DNA of 21,260 bases from Welwitschia mirabilis (GCA_051453625.1 JBOZIK010000001.1:290111092-290132351); one strand, 5' to 3'; shown: positions 1 through 10,319, counted from the stretch's first letter. Numbers and translations are program-made. Notes: generated by a model not told the origin, from the letters alone.

Positions 1-1430
1 CCAATGTCTTTAATGATAGGCTTTGCTCTAGGAATGCTTTTACTGTATGACTGCGCTGTAGTAGTTGATGTTGAATGTCAGAGAAAGGTTCTGGTGGATT
101 GCTTTCAGTAAGCTATCAGAATAAAATTGTCATTGTATTGGATGTATATCAGAAAGGGAACTAAACCACTGCATATCTTGTGCTTTTTTCTTGTGGTATT
201 TGCTTGTTCTGCTGCACATTGTTTTGCATTTTTTTTAAATTAGCACAATAATGATTAAGCCCATGCCTCAGTTATTATCAAAGCACAAGCCTCTCCAACA
301 AACCCAAGCTATCAGAGTAGACCTTAATCATTTTATTATTTAATCAACAAAGATAGATGATATTGATATATGAGATATCATATATGACTTATTGGATAGT
401 TTCATGTTTTCACATGTTATAGATTTAAAATATTATACAACACTTGAGTCATTGAATGAATCATTCATGTCTTTGCATTTAATTAAGTGTGTGACATTAA
501 AACTTGTAAATGTTTTCCCAAATCTTGAATCACGGTAACCGTAACTCGTAATGCCAGTTTTGACATTGAGTTTTTGACACAGACATTTCCTTTTTCCCAT
601 TAATTCATTAATATCATGTATTCCAACACTTACTTGATATTTACAAATGCTCTGTGTCTTATTTGAATGCATAAAAATTCCTTAATCTTTGGAAAAATAT
701 ATGAAAACTATATGAAAACCCAAACTCTTTTAGCCTTCCCAAGTTTTCGTTAGGTTTTGCCGAGTCCGCCAAGTTTGGCTAATGAGTCTGAGTCAAGGAA
801 GCCAAGCAAGTTTGGTGCCGAGTCCGAGTTTCACAACCATGCTTCAAACACAAACTTAGTCTCTGCCCACAAAAAGATTGAATTAGACAAATCCACCAAA
901 AACTTCACACAAAAGCTTTCTCAGTACGCACAAAAAATTGAATGACAAGCTAATAATTTACATCACATAAACCCCACATATTTGGTTGAAAGGGGTATGC
1001 GTTTTGTGCACACCTGATGTCATATCTGTTTGCAGAGAAGCTACAGCAGATGGCAGAGATGTTACCGAGATTGGCAAAATCTGCCTCTGCAATATAACTT
1101 CTGCAGTTACTTCTCGAGCCCAAGTTCAGAGGTGCAGACAACAAGCTTTCACTATAATTATTGTTCATTGATGCCTGAAGAAATAAAGAAAACGGAAAGC
1201 AAAGCCAAGAAAACTAAAGCAAACAGAAGCTCCTCCACGAATTCATGCTCTTCGTGCATCTGTTCAAGTTCCATCCTTTAATCTCTCCAAGGAATCAAGT
1301 TCTCTTCGATGTCATGCCCTTTCTATGTCCCTTAGATCTCGTTTGCTACTAAAAATGATGAAAAAGTGAATGAAATGAAGTTTTAAGTCCTTACTAGTCA
1401 TTTTTTAATGAACATGATCCACAGTTGCCT
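1..1430. other. Non-coding AT-rich sequence, no gene recognised
   Basis: No conserved protein is recognisable in either strand. An open frame runs from the window edge to about 111 on the plus strand and is hydrophobic, but it matches no family I know. Short frames at 757-945 and 950-1281 overlap on both strands and look like chance. The stretch 757-830 repeats the words GCCGAGTCCG and AAGTTTGG, which suggests degenerate repeat DNA. A small hairpin with 8-bp arms and a 4-base loop sits at 366-385. If the kinase exon at 3139-3286 belongs to a live gene, this would be its downstream intron or flank. Confidence 0.5.
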
Positions 1431-1583
1431 GAATCGCTCTAGATCGTGATCCAGAACGATCCACTCTAGATCGCACCCTAAGGCCTCGAAATGACATTGT
1501 GCACCAAAATCGCACTCTAGAACCAACATGAATCGCATTTCTCTAGAGCATGATGCAGATGGTGCCAGATCGCGCTCTTGATC
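1431..1583. repeat. Cluster of degenerate GATCGC / CTCTAGA motifs
   Basis: Five imperfect copies of a word close to AATCGCACTCTAGA occur in about 150 bases: near 1432, 1461, 1508, 1531 and 1567. The copies vary in order (TCTAGATCGC and ATCGC..CTCTAGA both occur), and they stand out from the AT-rich surroundings by their CpG content. No open frame accompanies them. They could be the remains of a minisatellite or of an element end. Confidence 0.45.
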
Positions 1584-1856
1584 TGCTCCATCTAACTATG
1601 CTCAATAGCAAGCCTACATAACTGTGAACTGAGCCTCAATTCATTGCTCATTGATATTTGATTTTGTAGGTATTCATACACTTACAATGAAAATAACAGC
1701 ATCATCTATTACTGAAAGGGAAAAAACCTACTTGTCATATAGACATGTAGTTCAATTCTTAATTTCTCTTTGCTTGTGTCTTTATTTTGTTGCAATGTAG
1801 ATCTACTTTCACTCATGCTACTTCTTGTTCAAAAAATATCAAGGTAGCCACCAACT

Positions 1857-2546
1857 GTGACTTGCAACTTGCCAAGAAAGTTAAAATTTGGCTCAAAAAT
1901 TGTAAGTGATTCACTAACTTGTAGACCCTCTTAATTTTGACTCATTAGCACAAAAGAGTCAAACAAATCGGTTAAAAACCAACATGGTTGAATTTTGTGC
2001 TTGAGTCTTATAACACATTTTTGCAATAGAAACATGAATTCAAATTGATTATTAGGTCATTGTTGCACATGGAAAATTTAGAGAACTTTGTGTGATATGA
2101 ATTTTCCTTATGCAATCATGTTAACAATCAATAAACATATCAACAAAGTAACAATGAAACACATAAATCATCGACTTTTTGTCCAGATTGAAGTGTCAAA
2201 ATTCAAAATTAATATTTGTTAAAATCCAGTCTTCATCATATCCATGTGCTTTTGCTAAGTGTGGTCCCATTTCATAATAGAAAGGCAAAAACAATTAAAG
2301 AAGAGGCAAAAAACTAAATAAATAAATAAAATTTGACTTTTTGTTGCAGGTAAAAAGTCAAATAAGAATGACTTACTGATTTGTAAGAGTTGTAGGACCT
2401 TTGTCAGGAGGGGCTGGTCACTAGCTGAGTCAAGATAGTCTAAAGAATTTTTAAAAATAAGCACTTGCTTGAGAGTGCCAAGTCAATATCAGACATTCAC
2501 CCATCCCTTGACAAGTCAATGACTTGCAGGTGACTTGTTGAGTCAT
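1857..2546. repeat. Region enriched in GACTTG / TTGACTC / GAGTCA words
   Basis: The hexamer family GACTTG, AAGTCA, GAGTCA and GACTCA recurs at about 1857, 1940, 1968, 2002, 2335, 2357, 2369, 2427, 2480 and 2512-2546. The densest part, 2512-2526, is a perfect palindrome with 7-base arms around one base (CAAGTCA-A-TGACTTG), followed at once by further copies. Many copies contain TTGAC, the core of plant W-boxes, but such clusters also arise in decayed repeats. No gene start lies nearby that would make a promoter role likely. Confidence 0.35.
2331..2363. repeat. Perfect 12-bp inverted repeat (hairpin)
   Basis: ATTTGACTTTTT at 2331-2342 is followed after a 9-base loop by its exact reverse complement at 2352-2363. 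The arms carry the TTGAC core that recurs through the surrounding region. The arms are too short to be transposon ends by themselves. Confidence 0.7.
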
Positions 2547-2563
2547 TGCAATTTGTGCTATCT

Positions 2564-2881
2564 TTACAGACACGTTTCCATAACTATATTGCAAGAATTT
2601 TCACCTTCATAAAAAATGTTAGGTTTATTCTTAGGAATTTTACTTTTTCATTCAACTTGACTCAGACATCTAAATTAAATATTCACTTTCTAGCATCGAG
2701 TAAATATATACATGTACTTCATGCCCGAGACAAAGTTAAAGAAGTATTAACTGCTACCCAAAATATGTTCAGTTGACAATGTTTAGTCATTTCAAAAGAC
2801 TATAATTCATGGATCTGAATGAAAAAATATTCATCTCTAAACAAATGTTCTCAGTAGACTACAGGAAAATCTTTAGCGCAT
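2564..2881. other. Non-coding sequence before an assembly gap
   Basis: AT-rich sequence with no recognisable gene. The 76-codon frame at 2546-2776 has no known motif and atypical composition, and I treat it as chance. Confidence 0.4.
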
Positions 2882-3021
2882 NNNNNNNNNNNNNNNNNNN
2901 NNNNNNNNNNNNNNNNNNNNNNNNNNNNNNNNNNNNNNNNNNNNNNNNNNNNNNNNNNNNNNNNNNNNNNNNNNNNNNNNNNNNNNNNNNNNNNNNNNNN
3001 NNNNNNNNNNNNNNNNNNNNN
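2882..3021. other. Assembly gap (140 N)
   Basis: A run of undetermined bases. Frames that run through it on both strands are artefacts. The gap lies about 118 bases downstream (minus-strand sense) of the kinase exon, so a small further exon could be hidden in it. Confidence 0.99.
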
Positions 3022-3138
3022 ATTTTTACAACAGTATATGATCTAGATTTTGAAGCCAGTGAAAATAAAAGATTCTTCTTCATCCTCTAAACAAAGATGT
3101 CTAACTTTACAAAAATGACGAATAATATTCTATGATAC

Positions 3139-3286
3139 CTTTATTGTCACATCTTCTAAACCATCAGCCACTATCACTCTTATTGGGGGAAGGTCTTGAT
3201 CACGCTCCATAAAGCGTTCTTGAACTGCACGAAGTGAATTCTTAAGTAGCTCAAATAACATCAGATGCAAATGTGTTGGAACGTAT
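3139..3286 (-). CDS. PDK: Internal exon of mitochondrial pyruvate dehydrogenase kinase
   Basis: This exon encodes part of the kinase that phosphorylates the E1-alpha subunit of the mitochondrial pyruvate dehydrogenase complex and switches the complex off. After one leading base it reads 49 codons without a stop, from YVPTHLHLMLFEL to GLEDVTIK. It holds the N-box of the GHKL ATP-binding fold (E-x-x-K-N-S-x-R-A): Glu at residue 12, Asn at residue 16 (bases 3238-3240). These contact Mg-ATP in the family. The match to plant PDK is very close as I recall it. Splice signals are clean: acceptor TTGCTTGCAG just upstream (minus-strand sense), donor AAG|GTATCA just downstream. The preceding exon should end near the GDPNFTFP region and the next should begin with SDEGGG, but neither is visible in the window. 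No frameshift or damaged residue is seen, so the exon may be functional. A captured or orphan exon copy is the alternative. Confidence 0.9.
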
Positions 3287-3299
3287 CTGCAAGCAAATA

Positions 3300-4147
3300 A
3301 AAATAAAAAGTAACTATATTCCATCTATTATGGTAACAAATTATTAAATGAAGACGGCTTACAACATGAAAAAGAGCAATAGCATGGAAAGAATTTGTAT
3401 TTAATACCAAAAAAAAAAAAATGTAAAGCATAAGTGAAGACAGAACACATGCATATCTTTATAACAAGCAAAAGCCAATTACAAGCTACAATGTTAGACT
3501 CAATCCTTCCATCGACAAGACAAGATGCCTCCTCCTAGTAACTACTAAAAACCTAAAGAGAACTCATACTTAACTGAAAGTGTGATTCAGAGCTTTGTAG
3601 AAGGCATAACTACACTAGAGAATCTAACTACAAATTCAATTCATAATAACTCACGCCGAAAAAGATAGAAAACTGATTATGCTCTCCTAATGTCAACTTT
3701 CTGAAAGTTGTATTCACTATACCAACAATTTCCCAATTGAAGCCAATCTACCTACTTTAACCCTTGACCTGACTAAAATATGTCTTTTATTTAACAAGTT
3801 ACATATATCGCATTACCATATAGCTAAATCATGCACCCATCTTTGTTCAAACCTTCCATATTGACAAATAAGGCCAAGCACTTAGACAAATCACTATGTG
3901 ACAGCTATTTTTAAGGTGCACTATATGCAACATTAGAGAAAGAATTCATCCTTCTCGAGCCACAACACATAAATAACATTCCAATAGTAGACTTAACCTT
4001 ACGGTATCTCTATGCTATAGACACCATGAGTGTTAACTCTTTAAATCCCAGTGACAAAGATAGAGCTCTCTGATCTTCAACTGCAGACACAGAACACACA
4101 AGTTCTTCTTCTAGCTAATCGCAAAAGCCTCCACCAACACCACAAAG
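3300..4147. other. Non-coding sequence flanking the kinase exon
   Basis: AT-rich, with an A13 run near 3409-3421 and no recognisable coding sequence. In the minus-strand sense this is immediately upstream of the kinase exon and is most simply read as intron. I looked for the preceding kinase exon here and did not find it. Confidence 0.5.
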
Positions 4148-4640
4148 TCATTATGATAGCGTCTCCTTCTAACCACTTTTTCTTATTCCAAATAGAAAGC
4201 ACCTCCAGGTAACTATTTTATATGGTTTTTGGTGCCATTTTTTCTTATGCCGCTTTGCATGGCTGTCATCCTTCTTAAACGTTTTGCAATAAATCCTCAA
4301 TGCCCTAAAATGGTTGCCACTAAGGTTCCATCATTACAATAGCATCTCTTTCCCACCACTTTTTCTTCTTCCAAATAAAAAGCAATTTCTAATAACTATT
4401 CTAAATGGATTATTCATGCCACTTCTTGTTACACCAAATCACATGGCTGTCGCGCTTCTAAAAGTTCAGGATTTTTCAACAAATCCTCCACTCTAGCTTT
4501 TGTCCCCTCAAATGCTTCTGCATTTCCTCAATTGATATTCATTCAAAATCGCCTTTACTAAAGCTGAACATTCACCTTAATTGCACTTAACAATACCCTA
4601 AAATGGTCGTCTCTAAGGTTCTGTCATACTACCACACCTC
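4148..4640. repeat. Degenerate tandem repeat, about 183-bp unit, two copies plus a partial third
   Basis: The segment starting at 4148 (TCATTATGATAGC...) recurs at 4331 (TCATTACAATAGC...). Shared landmarks in order are CCACTTTTTCTT, TTCCAAATA, AACTATT, CATGGCTGTC and AAATCCTC. A junction word close to CCCTAAAATGG..CTAAGGTT occurs at about 4301 and again at about 4594, where a third copy begins and then fades. Copy 2 carries roughly 110 extra bases before that junction. No coding function is visible. Confidence 0.75.
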
Positions 4641-5546
4641 CCTAGAAATTTTCTCATGATGTTAGAATAAAATCAAATCTTTAGTTATCTTCTTTGTTCC
4701 ATTTCTGTAATAACATGGCCTGTTTGTATGTGGGTCCGACATGTTTTATTGCCTGGTAATATACAACTGAAATGCACTCCAGAAACACAACTTGCCTTTT
4801 ATGATTAGAATTGGAACAGAATTGTGATTCTAACTACCCAAATCAAGATTTCATGCAGAATTGCTGGAAGTATGATTCCCACAATACTGTGTTTCCTGGG
4901 ATCGTTGTGCCAGAAATCACATATTAATCCTGGAAAACATGATTTCCATGGTATCTCTAGCATATTTCTGAAGCTAACAAGTTTGCCTGAGAAAGAAAGA
5001 ACATCTGCAAACATAGAAAAACAACAATTTTTGATCAAATCAATGAATCCAAGCAACTCTTCAAACAATGAACAAGCGTTTTCAAAAGGTATTCCTAGCA
5101 TTCATGGTTTTTTCATTATCCTCTTCTGCAACTTGAAGTGAATCAAGTGATAACAATGTTGAGTGTTTTATCCATGATAAAATGTTCAGTGTTCATTCCA
5201 TTTCAGGATAGTCAATTTAATTTACATGGTGCCAAATTTTGCATTTTCCATTAAGCCACAAAACTGTTAAAAAAGGAATAATATAACATGTACTGTAATC
5301 TTCAATGGTGCAAAAGTTGAGAAATTATTATTGTGATGTGTTCAGTAAAAGACATTTACTGCCAGAGTGCATAATGCATTATGAACTTGAATATGTTGAT
5401 CTTCATGGAAAAATAGAAAGATAGGCAAGATTTGCATTGTTGTTGCCCACAAGACTATTAAGATTCAAGAAACAGTCCAAAGGCTGTAACTGAACCCAGT
5501 AAAGATGAAAAGGAGATTGCCTAATTTGCAATGTAAAGCATTCAGA
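4641..5546. other. Non-coding sequence with overlapping chance frames
   Basis: Two long frames overlap on opposite strands at 4805-5141 (105 codons plus, 98 codons minus). Neither shows a known domain, and their overlap argues that low stop density, not coding, produced them. The GATTCTAACTACCCAAATCA-type text near 4830 reads like dispersed repeat DNA. A short imperfect duplication (AATGTTNAGTGTT) sits near 5155 and 5181. Confidence 0.4.
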
Positions 5547-5627
5547 TTTATGCTGCAGCTGGATCACTTAGTGTTTTTCACCCACATTCAAAATTTATGC
5601 TTGAGCTGCATCACTTAGTGTTTTTCA
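5547..5627. repeat. Direct repeat of 34 bp, 47-bp offset
   Basis: TTTATGCTGCAGCTGGATCA at 5547 and the matching segment at 5594 share about 34 bases, ending in CACTTAGTGTTTTTCA, with three visible differences. It is a small local duplication. Confidence 0.85.
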
Positions 5628-5887
5628 TGCAATGTGTATATAGTAATTAACTAATAAACAGTAAAGACTAGGACAAAGGAATTCAGGTCATTCAGAAACA
5701 TTAGTCTGCTTAATTATGTCTACTTTCAAGTAGGGTAGGTATTTAAGATGCTTAAATGTTGAAAAATTATTCTCAATATGCCAATTCTTTATGAATTTTA
5801 AACTTTTTCCAAGAAAAATTAAAACCTCATGGACTGTTACCTGTTTTCTTCTTGTAACAGTAAAACAATGATACTTGAATTTTGAAA
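5628..5887. other. Sequence immediately upstream of the hAT pseudogene
   Basis: AT-rich, no open frame. If the transposon were complete, its 5' terminal inverted repeat should lie here or a little further left. TAGGGTAGG near 5732 resembles some hAT termini, but I found no reverse-complement partner to the right of the gene, so no end is called. Confidence 0.35.
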
Positions 5888-6044
5888 ATGGCTAGTGAAG
5901 AACAAAATTGGAAAAACGATTTTGGTTGGGCATGGGCACAACCAAGTTCTAATGCAAAGAATGCCATTTGTTTATTTTGCAATAGAGATTTTTCATGAAG
6001 GGGTAACTCATTTGAAATTCCATTTACTCCATGTAAAAGGAAGT

Positions 6045-6095
6045 GGCATTGCTACTTGCCTAATTTCAAAGCCAGGGGCATTGCTACTTGCCTAA
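6045..6095 (+). repeat. 19-bp direct repeat inside the hAT pseudogene
   Basis: GGCATTGCTACTTGCCTAA occurs exactly at 6045-6063 and again at 6077-6095. The 32-bp offset is not a multiple of three, so the duplication would shift the reading frame just after the BED finger. Confidence 0.9.
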
Positions 6096-6258
6096 GAGTT
6101 TCAATTGAAGTACCATGCAAATGTCATGGGTAAGAGATGTAGAGATAGAAATAGCTTCAAAAAAAGTACAAACAAAACAATCATTTTAGCAATTTGTAGC
6201 AGAAGCAGAAATACAACTGCAATCTTGCTTTGATGTTGAGGGATTAGGTTTAGGACCT

Positions 6259-6352
6259 ACAGTGGGCTCTTCTACCTTAACTATTGGTACAACAAGAGCT
6301 ACATTACAGTGGGCTCTTCTACCTTACCTATTGGCACAACAACAGCTACATT
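6259..6352 (+). repeat. 47-bp tandem duplication inside the hAT pseudogene
   Basis: The segment starting ACAGTGGGCTCTTCTACCTT at 6259 is repeated from 6306 with few differences. The period of 47 is not divisible by three, so it shifts frame. It explains why two overlapping frames here both begin with the peptide GSSTL.IGTT.AT. It is one of the lesions that killed the copy, or a later event. Confidence 0.9.
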
Positions 6353-8395
6353 GGGTGCATGTAAGAAAGGAGGCAACCAACATTTCAATTTTGTTTCTGA
6401 AGATGGTGTTCCCCCTTCGTTCACCTGTCCAGGATTTCAACCTTCAATTGAAAGAATGAGTGCACGAACAAAGGACATACATGAGGGTGTGAAAAAGACG
6501 ATTGCCATCTAGTTTTTCTGCCAATGCCATATCTTTCAATGCTGCCAATTCTCCTTTATTTCAAAAGATCTTTGATGCTATCGCCACAGCAAGTACTAGC
6601 TTTGAAGCTCCTCCTATTCATCAGCTAGAAGATTCATTGTTAGATTCTTATCCTGAGGACATTGACAAGCTTATTACAAAGCATAAGGTAAGACATGAAT
6701 TAACCTTTGTTTGACATTTTAATTTTGACATTTATGAAGTTTATTTTTCTCATTCCTTTGTTAGATAAATTTTCACAGCTTATGTGGGACAAGTATGGAT
6801 GTTCCATCATGTCTAATGGATGGGCCTCACATAGCCCCGAAAAACTCTTATTACTTTTTTGGTTACCTCATACAAAGGAACATTATTTATTAAATCAGGT
6901 GGTGCCTTTAACAAAGTAAAGAGGCATGAATATTTATTTCAATCATTTGAGTAAGTAGTTCAATTTGTGGGACCCAACAACATTGTTCAATTCATTACAG
7001 ACAATGCAACAAATTATGTTAAAGTAGGGGAGGAGCTATCAAATAATATAAGACAATTTATTGGACCCCTTGTGCAGCTTATTGCAGTGATTTGCAAATA
7101 GAGGACTTACAATATTTAGAGAACACTACAAAGGTAGTTAATTTTTTCATTCTCGTTTCTCATATTCACATTCTTTTAGAGTCACTCTTTTTGTTAATTT
7201 GATATAATATTACAATGTCTTGCAGTCTATAGAAGGAGCAAAGAAGATTCCAAAATGCATCCATGGACACATAATTTTGCTCACTCTTATTAGAAAACAC
7301 ACCAAGAAAGACCTTGTAAGGTCTACAACAACAAGGTTTGCCACTAACTTTCTCACATTGAAATGCCTAGAAAGCCTACAATTAAAGCTTATGCAGGCAT
7401 TTGCCTCAAATGAGTGGTAAAGCAGTACTGGTTTTGTGAAATTGAAGCTCTCCCCTAAAGGTATGGCACTATATCATGAAGTTGGTTAGTTGATCATTAA
7501 CAATTTAATGGTCTCATTGTATGGAACTAGGATATATTGAGTTATTGACATCTCTTTTGTTTTTTTAATTCCTTAATTAGTAAAGTGGATGGCATTATAT
7601 ATAGCAATACTTTTTGGGCCAAAGTTGCCAAGGCTGCTAAGGTAACTATCTCAATAGTTCAATTCTTCAATTGAATCACTTCATAAATTTAATCATCATT
7701 GACTCATTGATGGTTTTCTCCTCTTTGTGCATTTTAGATCCATAAAGTGCTTGTGCACATTCGTCATGTAGTTGATGGGTAAGACAAGTGCCCAAGTGCT
7801 AAACTTTATGAAGCAACTGACATAGCTAAAGAAGCCATTACTTGATATTATGATTATGATATGACCAAGTATAAGCCAATATGAAACATCATAACTCGTC
7901 CAAGGAATAGACAACTTCATAGGCCATTACATGCAGTAGGGCATTACTTGGACCCTCGCTTTGTTTACAACAAAGAGGGTGTTCACTATCATCTTGATCA
8001 GGAAGTTAAACTAGGTTTCATTAATACTATGAAGAAGCCAGTTCTAGATATTGAGAAACAAGGAACTGACATGTGAAAGCTCTAGCAATTTGTAAGGGGT
8101 GATGGAGCCTTATTTAGCAAACCCTTGGCACATAGACAAATAAAGACATGATCAATGGTATGAAAGTTTGTAAATTATGTAATTATGTCATTAAAAATTC
8201 AAAAATCTCAAATATTATCTTCTATTAATTTGAATGTCTTTGTTATTCCTCTCTTTTTTTAACTTTTGCAACCCCATAGTAGAATGGGATGATGGAACTC
8301 CCAATCTACAAAAGCCATCTATCAGAATCTTGGCACAACCTTGTAGTGCTTCAAGCTATAAGTATAATTGAAGTGCTTTTGAGCACATTTATTTA

Positions 8396-8410
8396 ATATA
8401 TATATATATA
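8396..8410. repeat. Short (AT)n microsatellite
   Basis: ATATATATATATATA, 15 bases, lies inside the last part of the hAT pseudogene, between the EHI motif and RLDKLVYV. It probably replaced or expanded coding sequence there. Confidence 0.9.
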
Positions 8411-8748
8411 CAAGACTTACAATGGTAAGATTAGACAAGTTAGTCTATGTTTTCTACAATCTAAAACGTAAATTTAGAGTGCCAATGACACGCCAACTTC
8501 AATGCATTGATTGATCTTATTGATGATAAGAAACAGTTTGCTGGCATCATGGATTGGTTAGATGGTGAAGATCCTCGTGCCCATGTTCCTGAGCAGCATA
8601 TAGAAGCAAGTTAAATATCAATATTTCTAGTAGTAGTCTTGCACATTCACACAGACACATCTCTAGTATTAGACCTATTAGGGAGCCAAAGCTTGCTTCA
8701 TATGATATTAAGAAGCTGGTTAAGAGTCCTTCTAAGCAACAAAGATGA

Positions 8749-9364
8749 CTATAAAGGAGGAAGCTTAAGCTCATTCAAAGAGCCAAGTTTAGGCCTATAG
8801 GACGAAACGGGGCATCCTCCATATGACAACCACTAGAATAGGCATAGATTGTTTACTTATTCCATTACTATGTGACTTGTTTTTGTATTGCACTCATTGT
8901 AGCATTTCGTATTTTGTTGGCAAACTTAAATGTCATTGGATATCAAAATTTGCATATTTAATTATGTATAACTCCTATGTACTGAGGACATGTGTGTTTT
9001 GACTTTTGAATATAGTAAAATACTAATTTTTGTTTAGCGACCGATAAATATTATTGATCTGATTTCAAATACTATGTGTTTAGTTTATATAGCCATTCTA
9101 AGCTGTTTTGGGGCTTTAAAATCAATTAGAATCAACTATCTATTGAAAAAATTAAAAAATTCTTGTGTTTTTCATGTTTTTGTAATATTGCGATTAAACA
9201 CAATGTTGGCTCATGATTACAACGATTCCTGTGATTTAAATCTTCAAGATGAAAACACAATTCCACACCTCAATCTACATTTCCAAAGTATGTCTGTTAC
9301 ATAGGTTTATTGAAGATTCCTGCAAAAGATATGTGTTAGGGCTCATAAAATATTGTGTTAAGGC
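8749..9364. other. Sequence downstream of the hAT pseudogene, no gene
   Basis: AT-rich, presumably the transposon 3' region and then unrelated DNA. The coding similarity stops at the TGA at 8746-8748 after SYDIKKLVKSPSKQQR. No terminal inverted repeat was identified. Confidence 0.45.
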
Positions 9365-9590
9365 TTGATCGTGGGGAAATGCTGGTTGTCTAGACTCCGT
9401 CGATCTCACAAAGCCCCTTGCATTGATTGTGTAACAGGTTTTTTTTGTTTGATCCGCCATTTTGCGAGCGCCTCTATCTCTGACTGTCTCGTTTTCTGGC
9501 CCCACCCTCCACCGACAGCGCCCTCCACCAACAGTGCCGCCCTCCACCGCCACGCCTAGGGACGAGCACTGCCGTCACATAAGGAAAGGT
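9365..9590. other. Small CpG-rich, GC-rich patch
   Basis: CpG dinucleotides are frequent here (for example GTCGATC, TGCGAGCGCC, CACCGACAGCGCC, GCCGCC, GGGACGAGC, GCCGTC), while they are rare on either side. Frames of 64 and 92 codons on opposite strands carry no recognisable domain. It may be a fragment of a younger element that has lost fewer methylated cytosines, or a short regulatory island. No promoter element can be assigned with confidence. Confidence 0.4.
9505..9556. repeat. Three imperfect copies of a CCCTCCACCRMCA unit
   Basis: CCCTCCACC begins at 9505, 9521 and 9540 (offsets 16 and 19), each followed by a variant of GACAGCG, AACAGTGCCG or GCCACGCC. It is a tiny GC-rich minisatellite within the CpG-rich patch. 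Confidence 0.75.
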
Positions 9591-10319
9591 GGTTTCTTCC
9601 AATTTTGCATCAAGCTACCTTGACTTTCCTGCCAAGAAGGAGGGGCCCTCGCACAAGTTCCTCCTCACCATTTACTCTAACATGCCTTTAGAGTAAGGTT
9701 CTAGAGTCCAGGAAAAGACAAAAGCTTTGTTGACAATTAAAAAGACCAATACAAAGTGTTGAAATCAATAGCCCCCTTGCTCTGTGAAGAGGCACGAGTA
9801 CAAATAGACTGACTTCCTAGCCCTCCTTCACTAACGACAAAAGGAAGAATTGAAAGAGGAGGAGGAACTAATAAAGGATGACTTTCACTAATAACAAGAG
9901 GCTCATACTGAAATTTGTGAAAGGGAGCAGTCCATAGGAAAAATCCACTAGAGTCACAAACAGAGGGGAGGAGAAAGAGGAGAGAAGAAAGAGGTAACCT
10001 CCAATTTCTCTCATAGATAGGGCAAGAAATGGTGTTCTCCATCATGGCAAGAATGTTGAAGCAAGTTGGAGCTAGGAAGCCTAAATGACTAGAGGCATGA
10101 AGACAATCATTAATGAAAGTGGGAATTGGTTGCTATTACTTGGGAGTGAAAGGAGAGGCAACAAGTTAAAAGGACAAAAAAATTGTGAAGGGATCACCCC
10201 CAAATGCAAGTATGTATTGGTGGAAGAGAGAAAGGGAAAGGTTGCACCCCTTATCTAAGGGCAAAGAAGTGGGGAATGATAATAGAAGAAAGAGGCTAGG
10301 GAATTATGGGAAGCAAGGG

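Larger units (their letters stand above)
5888..8748 (+). pseudogene. hAT (Ac-like) transposase pseudogene with introns
   Basis: This is a decayed DNA-transposon transposase. From the ATG at 5888 it reads a BED zinc finger (tryptophans, then CLFC, then GVTHLKFHL after a frameshift, 5888-6110). A linker follows, then NAISFNAANSPLFQKIFDA (6527-6583). The DUF659 catalytic region follows: WDKYGCSIMSNGW (6785-6823), FLVTSYKGTLFIKSG, VGPNNIVQFITDNATNY, WTPCAAYCSDL (7062-7094). Then come TRFATNFLTLKCLESLQ, FWAKVAKAAK, HIRHVVDG, LHAVGHYLDPRF, and the C-terminal dimerisation region with TPNLQKPSIRILAQPCS (from about 8297) and RLDKLVYVFYNLK. Apparent introns of about 91-125 bp lie at 6688-6778, 7134-7225, 7461-7585, 7642-7737 and about 8158-8279, most with GT/AG borders that restore frame. 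In-frame stops (7780, 7843, 7882, 8074, 8083, 8149, 8369) and several frameshifts prove it is dead. Two of the stops are TGA where the family has Trp. No terminal inverted repeats or 8-bp target duplication could be identified. Confidence 0.9.

Noticed and set aside
1-111. Possible C-terminal exon open from the window edge
   Set aside because: It is short, hydrophobic, has no recognised motif, and its left part is outside the window.
2809-3090. Open frames on both strands running through the N block
   Set aside because: They are artefacts of reading undetermined bases as open codons.
1-3130. Downstream PDK exon starting SDEGGG
   Set aside because: Looked for on the minus strand and not found in readable bases; only the 140-base gap could hide a small exon.
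4805-5141. Overlapping 98- and 105-codon frames
   Set aside because: Opposite-strand overlap, no motif, and repeat-like text suggest chance.
5700-9100. Terminal inverted repeats of the hAT element
   Set aside because: TAGGGTAGG near 5732 is a possible end, but no reverse-complement partner or 8-bp duplication was found to the right of the gene.
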